Below are positions 1 to 8,557 of a stretch of 36,146 nt of DNA, one piece after another. The stretch comes from an uncultured Lachnospiraceae bacterium (GTDB taxonomy: Bacteria; Bacillota; Clostridia; Lachnospirales; Lachnospiraceae). The notes below the pieces were generated by a model, which ran no database searches, had not been told where the DNA came from, and was given only the letters and a program-made list of their open reading frames with translations. The stretch spans positions 1 to 36,146 of the forward strand of contig CALWSF010000031.1 of assembly GCA_944384125.1 (NCBI GenBank). Reading direction: 5' to 3'. The position numbers and the translations under genes were made by a program. The first letter of the stretch is position 1. Every line of letters starts with the position of its first letter.

Positions 1-2
1 TT

Positions 3-46
3 CAGGGGCAGTTGTGACTCAAGCGAGTCACAACTGCCCCTGTTTT
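3..46 (+). terminator. Intrinsic terminator, perfect 18-bp stem
   Basis: An 18-bp perfect inverted repeat (3-20 pairing with 25-42) encloses a 4-nt loop and is followed by TTTT. The T tract lies on the + strand, so it should end a rightward transcript from an unseen gene to the left. It also sits about 60 bp beyond the stop of the leftward AI-2E gene and could act on that transcript too, but the flank needed to judge this is outside the window. Confidence 0.8.
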
Positions 47-105
47 GGACTATCTATTTCCCGACAGCCCCTTTTTGAAGTGTATGGTTCAGGTGCCGTT
101 TATCA

Positions 106-1221
106 TTATGAGCAGGATTGCGGTTTATTTCTGTGCCTCATATCATTTCGAATAAGCTTGTAAAAGGTTGCAGTAAGAGGAACTGCCATAAGCATACCGA
201 AAATGCCGCCCAGTCCTCCGCCGACGGTAACTGCGGCCAGAACCCAGATCCCCGGCAGACCTACGGAAGAACCGACAACTTTCGGATAAATAAGATTTCC
301 TTCCAGCTGCTGCAGAATTATAATGAAAAAAATGAATCCCAGGGCTTTAATGGGGGAGACTGTAAAAATCATGAACGCGCCGATGAAGGCGCCGAGATAA
401 GCTCCCACAACAGGAATAAGGGCGGTGGCACCGGTCAGAGTTCCAATCATGCTGGCATATGGAAAGCGGAAAATAAAGAGTCCTGCTGCACAGAGGATGC
501 CGATAATCAGTGCTTCTGTGCACTGTCCGATAATAAATTTGGTAAATGTATCGTGTGCAGTTGAAAGAACGTATGCTGCTTTCCTGTAGTGTTTTTCCTT
601 TAAGTAAGTTTTTGCCGCTGATTTGAACTGTCCGGTCAGCTGTTCTTTTCCGGCAAGAATATAAATTGAAAAAATAATGGCGACAATCCAGTTGACCGTC
701 AGACTTCCTATGCTGTTCAGGATAAATACAGTTGAAGTGAAGATGTTGCTCAGTCCGCTGGTAAGATAGGTTATCGCTTTTTGTATAAGCTGGGACCAGT
801 TTAAATTAAGCGCAGTGAGAAATTCCTCAGCCTGAGGCCAGTCCCTGTTTGAAGCCGAAAGCCATATCAGAAGCTGTGAGATGGCAGACGGAATTCCTTT
901 TGTCAAAACTCCGATTGCGTTTAAAAGCTGCGGAATTACGATCTGGATAATTAAAGTAATGATACAGAAAATAAACCCAATGGAGCATATAATGCTGACC
1001 GGCCGCCTTATTTTTTTAAATTTTTCGTTTTTAAAAACAGGGAGTGATTCGATTCGGTTAATAATAATATTCAATATGTAGGCAACAGCACAGCCAAGTA
1101 AAAGCGGTTCTGTAATGTTTTTCAGATGGCTCAGAAAACGGAAAACCGTATCGCTGTATTTGAGGAAAAGGCATGCTGCGGTAGCCGCAAGAAGCATGAA
1201 AATCCATTTGTATCTGTTCAT
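106..1221 (-). CDS. AI-2E family transporter (membrane permease)
   Basis: This 371-residue polytopic membrane protein has the layout of the AI-2E (PF01594) family: two hydrophobic segments at the N-terminus, a third near residues 75-100, a long amphipathic middle portion (about 105-215), then a dense hydrophobic C-terminal half. The Pro/Gly-rich stretches 'ALIPVVGAYLGA' and 'GLPGIWVLAAVTVGGGLGG' are typical of the family's conserved core. Members have been linked to autoinducer-2 export or to Na+/H+ exchange; the substrate cannot be inferred here. Length is normal. The ATG is preceded by GAAAGGA at suitable distance. It stands alone, transcribed leftward and divergent from nothing nearby. Confidence 0.9.
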   Translation of the reverse strand: MNRYKWIFMLLAATAACLFLKYSDTVFRFLSHLKNITEPLLLGCAVAYILNIIINRIESLPVFKNEKFKKIRRPVSIICSIGFIFCIITLIIQIVIPQLLNAIGVLTKGIPSAISQLLIWLSASNRDWPQAEEFLTALNLNWSQLIQKAITYLTSGLSNIFTSTVFILNSIGSLTVNWIVAIIFSIYILAGKEQLTGQFKSAAKTYLKEKHYRKAAYVLSTAHDTFTKFIIGQCTEALIIGILCAAGLFIFRFPYASMIGTLTGATALIPVVGAYLGAFIGAFMIFTVSPIKALGFIFFIIILQQLEGNLIYPKVVGSSVGLPGIWVLAAVTVGGGLGGIFGMLMAVPLTATFYKLIRNDMRHRNKPQSCS

Positions 1222-1263
1222 TGTTTTGTCCTTTCGTTTTTTAGAGTGTAAAGCAGAGCAGAG

Positions 1264-1269
1264 ATTATA
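1264..1269 (-). promoter_or_regulatory. Possible -10 element for the AI-2E gene
   Basis: A perfect TATAAT on the minus strand lies about 43 bp upstream of the AI-2E start codon. The -35 region at the right distance is poor, so this is a weak call. Confidence 0.3.
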
Positions 1270-1388
1270 AGGGTTAAATGAAAAAGAACATTTCCCGGAA
1301 AATAAGGAATGAACTGCCTGATTTTTGAGGAAGTGTTCTTTTTGTGTACTGCAGTATTAAATTGTCATTGATATGTTTTGCGAATAGT

Positions 1389-1724
1389 TTAGAATTTCTG
1401 AAAATCCTCAACATTCAGAACAAATATGGTAGAACCACCGACCTTCATGTTCATCGGAACAGTCATATTGACAGTGGGGCAGCAGTTGCCGGCCATAGTG
1501 GGCGGTGTATAGACAAGCTGTTCTCTCGCACCGGACATTTTTCTGATGATGGAGATAGCTTCCGCAACTCTCTCGTCATCGACACCGAGCATCAGGGTTG
1601 TGCTTTTCTTCTTGAGAAAGCCGCCCATTGTAGAAAGCTTTGTGACAAAGAAGGAGTTCTGGTTTAATTCGTAAACTAAATCGTCAGCATCTTCACTGCC
1701 GATAATTGCCATAATCATTTTCAT
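1389..1724 (-). CDS. Cyclic-di-AMP receptor (DarA/PstA family, PII-like)
   Basis: This 111-residue protein resembles the c-di-AMP-binding PII-like family (PF06153, DarA/PstA). It starts with a beta strand rich in Met/Ile (KMIMAIIGSEDADDLV). The family hallmark is the glycine loop 'STMGGFLKKKSTTLMLGV' followed by 'DDERV', which contributes to nucleotide binding in characterised members. Family members are small trimeric cytosolic proteins that change loop conformation on binding c-di-AMP; their downstream partners are mostly unknown. I chose the ATG at 1724 over an upstream GTG at 1733, because AGGAGG (1738-1733) lies 8 nt before the ATG and would overlap the GTG. It is a single gene with no obvious operon partner. 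Confidence 0.88.
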   Translation of the reverse strand: MKMIMAIIGSEDADDLVYELNQNSFFVTKLSTMGGFLKKKSTTLMLGVDDERVAEAISIIRKMSGAREQLVYTPPTMAGNCCPTVNMTVPMNMKVGGSTIFVLNVEDFQKF

Positions 1725-1922
1725 GAGAGGCACCTCCTAAACGCATTATTATTTATTTTACCATTATTTTTGCAAAATAGGAATAAAAAAATATTAAAAA
1801 TTAAGAGAACAGCGGGCAGGATGCCTTTGATGGACTTTTTTCTGCGGATCTGATATGATAAGGCAGAAAAGAGATTTTGTATATTTTCAGAGAATTGCAG
1901 AGTTCGAAAAAAGGAGCAGGAT

Positions 1923-2537
1923 ATGATTTGGAATATAGTTTTTGATATGGGGAAGGTCCTGGTAGGATACGATCCGGTGGCGGTGTGCCGCCAGTATACG
2001 GACAGTGAGGATGATATTGAGCTTTTAAGAAAAGAGCTGTTTGCATCCAGAGAGTGGGTGCTTCTGGATGAAGGAACGATCACAGAAGAAGAGGCTATGA
2101 GACGTGTGCGCGGCAGACTTCCGGATCAGCGTATGCGTGATATGGCAGATGCCTGCATGGCTCACTGGCATGAGTACAATATTATTCCGACAGATGAGAT
2201 GGGGGATCTGGTAAAGGAATTGAAGGAAAAAGGATATGGGATATATCTGTGCTCCAATATGTCGCTGCGTCTTCGTGTATTTGAGGACAGACTGCCGGGG
2301 ATCCGGTATTTTGACGGAATTCTTGTGTCGGCGGAGGAGAAGCTTCTCAAGCCGGACCCTGCCATATATGAGAGATTATTTGAAAAATTTGGGATTAAAG
2401 CCAGTGAGAGCTACTTTATTGATGATTTGCCCGCCAATATTGAGGGGGCAAAAAAGTGCGGAATGGACGGGTATTGTTTTGCTGACGGCGATATTGCCCG
2501 GCTCAGAGCCGAATTAAAACGAAGAAAAATTCTTTGA
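1923..2537 (+). CDS. HAD-superfamily hydrolase (subfamily IA, YihX-like)
   Basis: This 204-residue cytosolic protein carries the four HAD motifs. Motif I is 'VFDMGKVLVGYDP' with the nucleophile Asp8; the second Asp is replaced by Gly10, as in YihX-type members. Motif II is 'LCSNMS', motif III the Lys of 'KPDPAIYE', and motif IV 'FIDDLPANIEGA'. An alpha-helical cap occupies about residues 20-85. Related enzymes dephosphorylate small sugar phosphates, but the substrate cannot be deduced. The start is supported by GGAG 7 nt upstream. A TGATATGAT extended -10-like sequence occurs at about 1849-1857. It converges with the ABC-transporter operon, with only 23 bp between the stop codons. Confidence 0.9.
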   Translation: MIWNIVFDMGKVLVGYDPVAVCRQYTDSEDDIELLRKELFASREWVLLDEGTITEEEAMRRVRGRLPDQRMRDMADACMAHWHEYNIIPTDEMGDLVKELKEKGYGIYLCSNMSLRLRVFEDRLPGIRYFDGILVSAEEKLLKPDPAIYERLFEKFGIKASESYFIDDLPANIEGAKKCGMDGYCFADGDIARLRAELKRRKIL

Positions 2538-2560
2538 GAACGTGTTTTTCAGCAGGGAAC

Positions 2561-3193
2561 TTAAAGTGAAACGGATTCCGGCAGTTCAATGACGGATGCG
2601 TTCAGAAGAGCGGCATCGTTCCGGCTGTGAGTGGCAGTCAGAATCAGGCGGCCGTCCGCTTTGTCCAGAAGACAGCGGATGGCTGTTTTTTTTGTCTCAT
2701 CATCCAGTCCGGTAAATGGCTCATCCAGGAGCAGAATGGAGGAAGGTGCAAGAAGTGCACGCATGAGTGCGCAGCGCCTGCGCATACCGCCGCTTAAGGT
2801 GGATACGGGGCGAAAAAGGCTTTCCTTTGGCAGAAGACGGGAAAACCAGGAGATTAGTTCTTCTCTGTCGGCTTTTCCGGGAAGAACGAGGGCGGCATTT
2901 TCAAGAGGCGTCATAAATTCAATGAGGCGGTCTTCCTGAAAGACAGACGAAATGCAAAGTTCCCGCAAAGGAATCCGACAGGGAGGATCTTTTAATAAAT
3001 CACAGGCACGGATACTGCCGCTGTCCGGTTTTTCCAGACCCATGAGGATGCGGAAGAGGGTGGTTTTCCCTGTGCCTGACGGTGCCATCAGGCAGTAAGA
3101 GTTTGGTGCGCTCAGAGAGAGATTCAGTCCCGAAAAGATAATGTTTTTACCGTAGGATTTTGTCAGATTATGAATTTCAAGCGACAGCTTCAT
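2561..3193 (-). CDS. ABC transporter ATP-binding protein (nitrate/sulfonate/taurine type)
   Basis: This 210-residue ATPase is the last gene of a three-gene importer operon. Visible motifs are Walker A 'APSGTGKTT' (37-45), the Q-loop 'SVFQED', the signature 'LSGGMRRR', Walker B 'ILLLDEPF', the D-loop 'GLDD', and the switch His in 'LTATHS'. It lacks the C-terminal extension of many importer ATPases, so it is about 40 residues shorter than SsuB/TauB-type proteins, but every catalytic motif is present. The start lies 3 bp after the permease stop, so the two are probably translationally coupled. It should energise uptake through the adjacent permease. Confidence 0.93.
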   Translation of the reverse strand: MKLSLEIHNLTKSYGKNIIFSGLNLSLSAPNSYCLMAPSGTGKTTLFRILMGLEKPDSGSIRACDLLKDPPCRIPLRELCISSVFQEDRLIEFMTPLENAALVLPGKADREELISWFSRLLPKESLFRPVSTLSGGMRRRCALMRALLAPSSILLLDEPFTGLDDETKKTAIRCLLDKADGRLILTATHSRNDAALLNASVIELPESVSL

Positions 3194-3196
3194 GTG

Positions 3197-3940
3197 TCAG
3201 TGTTGTCCTTTCTTATTGATGAGCTTAAGAAATTTTCGGAGCAGGTGTTCCAGCACCCAGGCGGCCGCAATGATGACAAGAGTCCAGGCAAACAGATCCG
3301 CTGTGCTCAGGTATATTTTTGCCATGTAAAGTTCTCCGCCGACTGAATAATCAGGAACTCCGATGACTTCAGCGGCGACTCCGGATTTTATTGCCAGGCC
3401 AATGGCAGAATCGGCGCTGCTGAGGAGATGGGGAAGCAGGGCAGGGAGATATACGGCTTCAATCTGGCGTATTACAGGAACCCTGTATACACGGCACATC
3501 TCCAGGAGTTTCGGGTCAGCACTTTTCAGACCTATGAGCGTTGAAGTGTACAGGATGGGGAGAACCACCACAAAGGAAATGAAAACCGAGAGGCGGTCTG
3601 AACCGATCCAGATGAGTGCCAGTATGACAAAAGATGCAACGGGAACGGATTTAAAAAGAAGCATAACGGGGGCAAGAAAATCTTCCAGAGCTGAAAAACG
3701 GCCGGCCGCAGCACCAAGAAAAATACCCAGCGCCGCGGCAGCCAGAAATCCGGCTCCTATCCGCGAAAAGGAGGCAGCGAGAGTCCTCCAGAAATCGGCT
3801 GTTCTGATCTGCCTTCCGAGGGCGGACAGAACATCCCATGGTCCGGCAAACAGAATATCATTGCTGATAAAAAGGTTGGCGCCCTGCCATACAAGCAGCC
3901 AGAAAATAAGAATAAGCGGAAGGCGGAGCCTTTTGTACAT
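3197..3940 (-). CDS. ABC transporter permease (SsuC/TauC-like, BPD_transp_1)
   Basis: This 247-residue inner-membrane protein has about six hydrophobic segments. The cytoplasmic EAA-type coupling loop is seen as 'LLEMCRVYRVPVIRQIEAVY' followed by 'LPALLPHLL'. It matches the permease family of nitrate/sulfonate/taurine and pyrimidine-precursor importers. It is placed between the lipoprotein (32 bp upstream) and the ATPase (3 bp downstream), so the three form a complete importer. The usual EAA-loop Gly is replaced (RVYRVP). The substrate is not determined by sequence. Confidence 0.92.
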   Translation of the reverse strand: MYKRLRLPLILIFWLLVWQGANLFISNDILFAGPWDVLSALGRQIRTADFWRTLAASFSRIGAGFLAAAALGIFLGAAAGRFSALEDFLAPVMLLFKSVPVASFVILALIWIGSDRLSVFISFVVVLPILYTSTLIGLKSADPKLLEMCRVYRVPVIRQIEAVYLPALLPHLLSSADSAIGLAIKSGVAAEVIGVPDYSVGGELYMAKIYLSTADLFAWTLVIIAAAWVLEHLLRKFLKLINKKGQH

Positions 3941-3972
3941 GTGGAAATACCTCCTGTGAACCGGACGGTTAA

Positions 3973-5076
3973 TTATGACTGCGGTCCGGCTGATGCCTCA
4001 TAGTAGAAATCATCGCCGGGAAGTGAGCCGCCGACAGAGGACGGGTCCTGCTCGGCCAGAACGGACAGGTAGCCGGACAGGGCATTTTTCATTTCCTGAC
4101 CGTCAATATACGTTATATTGCAGTAAGGAAGAGCTTTTTTTGCAATCTCCGGTTTTTCAATAATACCCGCCTGTACAATAAGTTCTGCGGCAGCATCGGG
4201 ATCCTCATATACAGCTTCTGTGGAAGCTTTGTGTTCAAGAAGAAAAGCGTCAACGGCTTCAGTGTTTTCCTCCAGAAAATCTTTACGGACGATTGTCACG
4301 CCTGTCACCAGACGGCTTCCGTCCGTTCCCTGCACTTTATCCCACTCTTCGGTAAGATCGAGCACAATGCCAAGGTCGGGATTCTGTGTCAGGGCAACGG
4401 TGACAAAGGGCTGGGGAAGGAGCCCGACGGCACCGGTTTTTTCTTTCAGGATAGCGGCAACCTCCGCGGCTTCGGATTTGTATTCCAGTGTCACATCCTC
4501 TTCGGACAGACCGTTTTCCCGGAACAGATACCTGGCAACATAATCAGGAGTGGTGCCTTTTCCTGTCAGATAAACCGTTTTGCCCTTCAGATCTGCTACG
4601 GACTGAATGGAAGCATCATCGGATACAACATAAAGGACACCAAGAGTGTTGATATCAATTGCCGCAACACCGCCTTCTGTTTTATTGTAGAGAACACTGG
4701 CCACATTAGCCGGTACCAGTGCAATATCAGTTTTTCCCGTGGCAACGGAAGCTACCAGCTCATCCGCGGCTGTGACCATGGAAAAGGTATACTGATTGAC
4801 ACTGCTTTCAGAATTCATCATGGAGACAAGCCCCATAGATGTCGGGCCCTTTAAAGCGCCTACAGATACGGCAGTTTTTTCTTTGTCGGAATCTTTGGCC
4901 GGGTCACTGCTGCCATTTGAAGTGTCAGCTTCCGTGTCAGAAGTACTGGTTTGGGCATCAGTTTCGGCAACCGTTTCGGCCGCTGTGGTTTCCGGAGCGG
5001 GCTTTGCTTCGGAACAGCCGGCCAGAGTCAGAATTGAAAATGCAATAGCTGTGAAAACAGGCAGCATTTTTTTCAT
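3973..5076 (-). CDS. ABC transporter substrate-binding lipoprotein (NMT1/SsuA-like)
   Basis: The mature gene encodes 367 residues. I use the ATG at 5076 instead of an upstream extension, because it gives a classic lipoprotein signal (MKKMLPVFTAIAF..., lipobox LAGC with Cys21) and is preceded by AGAGAGG. The next ~70 residues are a Thr/Ala/Glu/Ser-rich tether. The binding domain starts near 'VSVGALKGPTSMGL' and contains 'ADELVASVATGKTDIALVPANVA' elements and 'GKGTTPDYVARYLF', the pattern of NMT1/THI5-type periplasmic-binding folds. It should be anchored outside the membrane and deliver ligand to the permease encoded 32 bp downstream. The ligand is unknown: nitrate, sulfonate and thiamine-precursor importers share this fold. 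Confidence 0.9.
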   Translation of the reverse strand: MKKMLPVFTAIAFSILTLAGCSEAKPAPETTAAETVAETDAQTSTSDTEADTSNGSSDPAKDSDKEKTAVSVGALKGPTSMGLVSMMNSESSVNQYTFSMVTAADELVASVATGKTDIALVPANVASVLYNKTEGGVAAIDINTLGVLYVVSDDASIQSVADLKGKTVYLTGKGTTPDYVARYLFRENGLSEEDVTLEYKSEAAEVAAILKEKTGAVGLLPQPFVTVALTQNPDLGIVLDLTEEWDKVQGTDGSRLVTGVTIVRKDFLEENTEAVDAFLLEHKASTEAVYEDPDAAAELIVQAGIIEKPEIAKKALPYCNITYIDGQEMKNALSGYLSVLAEQDPSSVGGSLPGDDFYYEASAGPQS

Positions 5077-5155
5077 AAATAATACCTCTCTTTCCTGCGC
5101 ATGTTTCCCTGCCGTATCCGGAACGGCAGAGTGTTGGGATTGCGCTCTAGTCCTT

Positions 5156-5183
5156 ATTATACAGAATAGAAGGGAAAAAACAA
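5156..5183 (-). promoter_or_regulatory. Promoter of the ABC importer operon
   Basis: On the minus strand TTGTTT (5183-5178), a 16-bp spacer and a perfect TATAAT (5161-5156) lie about 80 bp upstream of the lipoprotein start. The leader contains a 7-bp stem-loop (5109-5129) with no T tract, so it is not a terminator; any regulatory role is unknown. Confidence 0.6.
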
Positions 5184-5297
5184 CAGACTTCAGAAGGTTT
5201 TGGACAAAGCTTGGGCAGGAAAAGTTAAAAAAATGTAAAATCATGAAAAAAAGTAAGGTATGGCTTAAAAAAAATACAAGAAAAGATAAGGAATTGA

Positions 5298-5326
5298 TTG
5301 ATAATAATATCACAATATGCGATAAT
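5298..5326 (+). promoter_or_regulatory. Promoter of the hydrogenase operon
   Basis: TTGATA (5298-5303), a 17-bp spacer and GATAAT (5321-5326) form a good housekeeping-type promoter 47 bp before the first gene of the [FeFe]-hydrogenase operon. The spacer is entirely AT-rich. No separate operator repeat was recognised. Confidence 0.65.
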
Positions 5327-5373
5327 AGAAGAAGCCCAAATTATTTGTGTAGGAGACACAGGAGGTTTGAAAA

Positions 5374-5625
5374 ATGAGAGTATCAATCTGTATCGGAAGT
5401 GCCTGTCATTTGAAGGGTTCCAGAGAGGTAATCCAGAAGCTTCAGAAGCTGGTTACCGAGAATGGTCTGGACGGTGAGGTAGATTTAAACGGTGATTTCT
5501 GCAGCGGCAATTGCAGAAAAGGTGTCTGTGTGACAGTAGACGGAACTCTGTATTCCGTAAAACCGGAGACAACAGAGGACTTTTTCAAGAGAGAAATTCT
5601 GGGAAGACTTAATGCAGGTATTTAA
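5374..5625 (+). CDS. Thioredoxin-fold [2Fe-2S] ferredoxin (NuoE/HydC-like)
   Basis: This small 83-residue protein has the NuoE-like [2Fe-2S] arrangement: Cys6 and Cys11 in 'SICIGSACHLKG', then Cys43 and Cys47 in 'DFCSGNC', with Cys52 following. Proteins of this fold hold a [2Fe-2S] cluster and relay electrons in bifurcating hydrogenases and complex I. Here it stands as a separate subunit 18 bp before the sensor hydrogenase, so it probably exchanges electrons with one or both hydrogenases of the operon. AGGAGG lies 8 nt before the ATG. It is only the ferredoxin domain: no flavin or NADH-binding partner (HydB/NuoF) is in the operon, which argues against a bifurcating complex encoded here. Confidence 0.88.
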   Translation: MRVSICIGSACHLKGSREVIQKLQKLVTENGLDGEVDLNGDFCSGNCRKGVCVTVDGTLYSVKPETTEDFFKREILGRLNAGI

Positions 5626-5643
5626 GGAATAAAGGAGATACAT

Positions 5644-7359
5644 ATGCCGATCATTGATTTTAAAGCTGCGATGTGTAAACACTGTTACAAATGTGTTCGC
5701 GGCTGCGAAGTAAAATCGATTATGATTCGGGACGGGCATGCCTATATCATGCCCAACCGCTGTATTTTGTGCGGACAGTGTCTGCTTATCTGCCCTCAGT
5801 CAGCAAAAAAGGTTCCCAGTGAGCTGACCCGGGTAAAGAAATTTATTGAGAGCGGAACACCGGTAATAGCCTCCCTCTCATCGTCTTATATAGGTGTTTT
5901 ACATTATAAAAAAAGAGGACAGGTTAAGTCAGCTCTTAAAAAACTCGGCTTTACAACAGTCTGCGATGCAGCAGAGGGGGCGGCTCTGGCGACAGAGGAG
6001 TATGTAAAACTGCTGGAGAAGAGGGAGATGGAAAATATTATTACAACCTCGTGTCCCAGTATTGTAAATCTCATAGAAATCCATTACCCTCAGCTGATTC
6101 CGTATCTGGCTCCGGTTCTGATTCCTTCCGGGATCCATACAAGGATGCTTCGGGCCGAATTCGGGGAGGAGGCCAAGGTTGTCGTTATTGGTCCCTGTAT
6201 AGCGGAGAAGGAGAAGAAAAGAATAGTAAAGCCGGATGCGGTTCTCACTTTTGAGGATTTGAAAAAGTGGCTTGAGGAAGAAAAAATTGAGATAGAAGAA
6301 TGTGATGAAGATCCCTTTGAGGACAGGCGGCCGGGTGCAAACCTGCGCTATCCCGTGAGCGGCGGTCTTCTTACCGCAGTTGAGGCAACGAAAAAACAGC
6401 CTGATCGCTATCGGAAATTTTATGTCAGCGGCATAAAGGACTGTCTGGATGTCTGTGAGGCAATGATGACGGGGGAGGTCAAAGGCTGTTTCATTGAGAT
6501 GAATGCGTGTCACGGCGGCTGTATTAACGGTCCGGCTACCGCAACAGAGGTTTCCAGCTTCAAGGTCAAACTGGATCTGGAGGCCACACTTCCCACTGAG
6601 AAAGCGGATCTTACGCTTCTCTCAGATGCAGCCAGAACAGTGGATATACACCGCAGCTTTTCAGATCGTTCTCAGAAAGAAAAGGTTCCTACGGAGGAAG
6701 AGATCCGGGAGATTCTTAAGAAGACAGGAAAAAGCCGGCCGGAGCAGGAGCTTAACTGCGGAGCATGCGGTTATCCTACCTGTCGTGAGAAGGCGATTGC
6801 AGTATTTCAGAAGAAAGCGGAAGTGGATATGTGTATTCCCTATCTTCACGCTAGGGCGCAGTCTTTATCCCACCTTGTAATGGACACTTCGCCCAATATC
6901 ATTATGATAATTGACAATGACAGAAAGATCCGGGACTGTTCCGCTGCAGTGGAAAAATATTTCGGTATAAATCCCGAGGAGCTTAAGGGAAAGTTTTTGG
7001 AGGAATTTATAAATCCTGAGGATGTTGAGGAGGTATTCCGGACTCATGTGAGTGTGCGGAGCCGAAAGGTTCTCTATCCGGAACGCAATCTCGCGACACT
7101 GCAGAATATTGCTTATATAGAAGATGGCGATTTTGTCATTGCCACACTGATTGATGTGACAAAAGAAGAAACGCAGGCAAAACAGGAGTACGAGAAGAAA
7201 AAGGCCACAATCGATCTGGCGCAGAAGGTTATTTATAAACAGATGCTGGTTGCGCAGGAAATTGCAGGTCTTCTGGGGGAAACAACGGCAGAGACGAAGA
7301 CGACGCTGACAAAGCTTTGTTCTTTGATCGATGATGAGAGTGAAAGCGAGGTCCGATAA
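5644..7359 (+). CDS. hydS: PAS-containing sensory [FeFe]-hydrogenase (HydS-like)
   Basis: This 571-residue protein combines an N-terminal 2x[4Fe-4S] ferredoxin (about 1-55; 'CKHCYKCVRGC', 'CILCGQCLLICP'), an H-cluster domain (about 75-320), a further four-Cys Fe-S motif ('CGACGYPTC', about 370-402), a PAS domain (about 408-510) and a helical C-terminal signalling segment. The H-cluster ligands are visible: L1 Cys137 in 'TTSCPS', L2 Cys185 in 'IGPCIAEK', L3 Cys289/Cys293 in 'NACHGGCINGP'. L1 lacks the second Cys of catalytic enzymes (TSCCP), the proton-relay residue, which fits a sensor with weak turnover. Group C/'HydS' proteins of Ruminococcus albus and Thermotoga have this kind of layout. 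The stop codon abuts the next ATG, so it is tightly coupled to the phosphatase gene. Confidence 0.88.
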   Translation: MPIIDFKAAMCKHCYKCVRGCEVKSIMIRDGHAYIMPNRCILCGQCLLICPQSAKKVPSELTRVKKFIESGTPVIASLSSSYIGVLHYKKRGQVKSALKKLGFTTVCDAAEGAALATEEYVKLLEKREMENIITTSCPSIVNLIEIHYPQLIPYLAPVLIPSGIHTRMLRAEFGEEAKVVVIGPCIAEKEKKRIVKPDAVLTFEDLKKWLEEEKIEIEECDEDPFEDRRPGANLRYPVSGGLLTAVEATKKQPDRYRKFYVSGIKDCLDVCEAMMTGEVKGCFIEMNACHGGCINGPATATEVSSFKVKLDLEATLPTEKADLTLLSDAARTVDIHRSFSDRSQKEKVPTEEEIREILKKTGKSRPEQELNCGACGYPTCREKAIAVFQKKAEVDMCIPYLHARAQSLSHLVMDTSPNIIMIIDNDRKIRDCSAAVEKYFGINPEELKGKFLEEFINPEDVEEVFRTHVSVRSRKVLYPERNLATLQNIAYIEDGDFVIATLIDVTKEETQAKQEYEKKKATIDLAQKVIYKQMLVAQEIAGLLGETTAETKTTLTKLCSLIDDESESEVR

Positions 7360-8544
7360 ATGGGGGTAACCGTAGATGTCACTTTTAAAAGTCTGAACAA
7401 GTATTCGGAGATTTTGTGCGGCGATACGGTAGAGTGCCTTAAAACGGAGGACTCGGATGTTATAATACTGGCAGACGGCATGGGGAGCGGTGTTAAAGCA
7501 AACATTCTGTCAACGCTGACTGCCAAAATATTGGGGACGATGTTCCTGAATGGAGCGACTCTGGAGGAGTGTCTTGAGACTATTGTCCAGACACTTCCAA
7601 TCTGTCAGATCCGTCAGGTGGCCTACGCAACCTTTTCGATTCTTCAGATTTTTAATAATGGAGAGGTCTATCTTGTGGAGTACGATAATCCGCGGTGTAT
7701 TTATCTTCGCTGCGGCCATGTGGTGGATCTGCCCAAAAATACGAGAATTATTAAGGATAAAGTAATAAGCGAATGCCGGTTTCAGGTTCAGAAGGGCGAT
7801 GCCCTTGTTCTTGTAAGTGACGGCGTCACGCATGCCGGTGTGGGCAAAAGCGGCAAGTATAAATTCGGATGGCCCTGGGAGGATGTTGCGGATTTTGCCT
7901 CAGTACAATATCTTACAACCCTTTCCGCAGTGCGTATGGCCGGCGCTATCTGCGAAGAGTGCAATCAGATTTATGAGGGACATCCGGGAGACGATACAAC
8001 GGTTGTCGTAGCCAGAATCATTGACAGAAAGCCGGTAAATCTGATGACCGGACCGCCGGTGGATCGGAATGATGATGAGAAGATTACAGAGGAGTTCATG
8101 CGTGACACTACCGCGAAACATATTGTTTCAGGAGGAACGAGCGCAACGATTCTCTCCAGAGAACTGGGGCGGCCTCTGCGGGTGTCCATTGACTATGCGG
8201 ATCCCGATATTCCGCCAATTGCATATATGGAAGGAATTGATCTGGTTACAGAGGGGGTCCTGACACTGCGCCGTGTCATAGAGCTTTTAAAACGATATCT
8301 TGACAAATGTGATCTTAGCCTTGAATTTTTCCGCGAGCTGGACAAGAATAACGGCGCATCCATGCTGGCGAAAATTTTGATAGAAGACTGTACAGAGCTG
8401 CATATTTTTGTGGGGACAGCGATTAACAGCGCATACCAGAATCCGGGACTGCCGTTTGATCTGGGTATACGGCAGAATCTCGTAAAGCAGCTGGCAGAAA
8501 CAGTTGAGAGAATGGGCAGAAAAGTAACTGTCACGTATTATTAA
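7360..8544 (+). CDS. SpoIIE/PP2C-family serine phosphatase linked to the sensor hydrogenase
   Basis: The 394-residue product has PP2C/SpoIIE metal-binding motifs in order: 'LADGMGSG' (about 35-42), 'LVSDGVTHAG' (about 150) and 'GDDTTVVVA' near residue 210. The last ~170 residues ('KHIVSGGTSATIL' onward) form a second domain that I do not recognise; it may be the interaction or input part. SpoIIE phosphatases usually dephosphorylate STAS anti-anti-sigma proteins in partner-switching pathways, but no STAS or anti-sigma gene is present in this window. The ATG follows the sensor hydrogenase stop codon directly, so the two are almost certainly made together. The likely role is output of the H2/redox signal. 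The cell compartment is cytosolic. Confidence 0.87.
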   Translation: MGVTVDVTFKSLNKYSEILCGDTVECLKTEDSDVIILADGMGSGVKANILSTLTAKILGTMFLNGATLEECLETIVQTLPICQIRQVAYATFSILQIFNNGEVYLVEYDNPRCIYLRCGHVVDLPKNTRIIKDKVISECRFQVQKGDALVLVSDGVTHAGVGKSGKYKFGWPWEDVADFASVQYLTTLSAVRMAGAICEECNQIYEGHPGDDTTVVVARIIDRKPVNLMTGPPVDRNDDEKITEEFMRDTTAKHIVSGGTSATILSRELGRPLRVSIDYADPDIPPIAYMEGIDLVTEGVLTLRRVIELLKRYLDKCDLSLEFFRELDKNNGASMLAKILIEDCTELHIFVGTAINSAYQNPGLPFDLGIRQNLVKQLAETVERMGRKVTVTYY

Positions 8545-8557
8545 AGGAGGATAAAAA

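Noticed and set aside
5077-5313. 79-residue N-terminal extension of the ABC substrate-binding lipoprotein
   Set aside because: It covers the promoter and leader, and the internal ATG at 5076 gives a proper lipoprotein signal with a ribosome-binding site.
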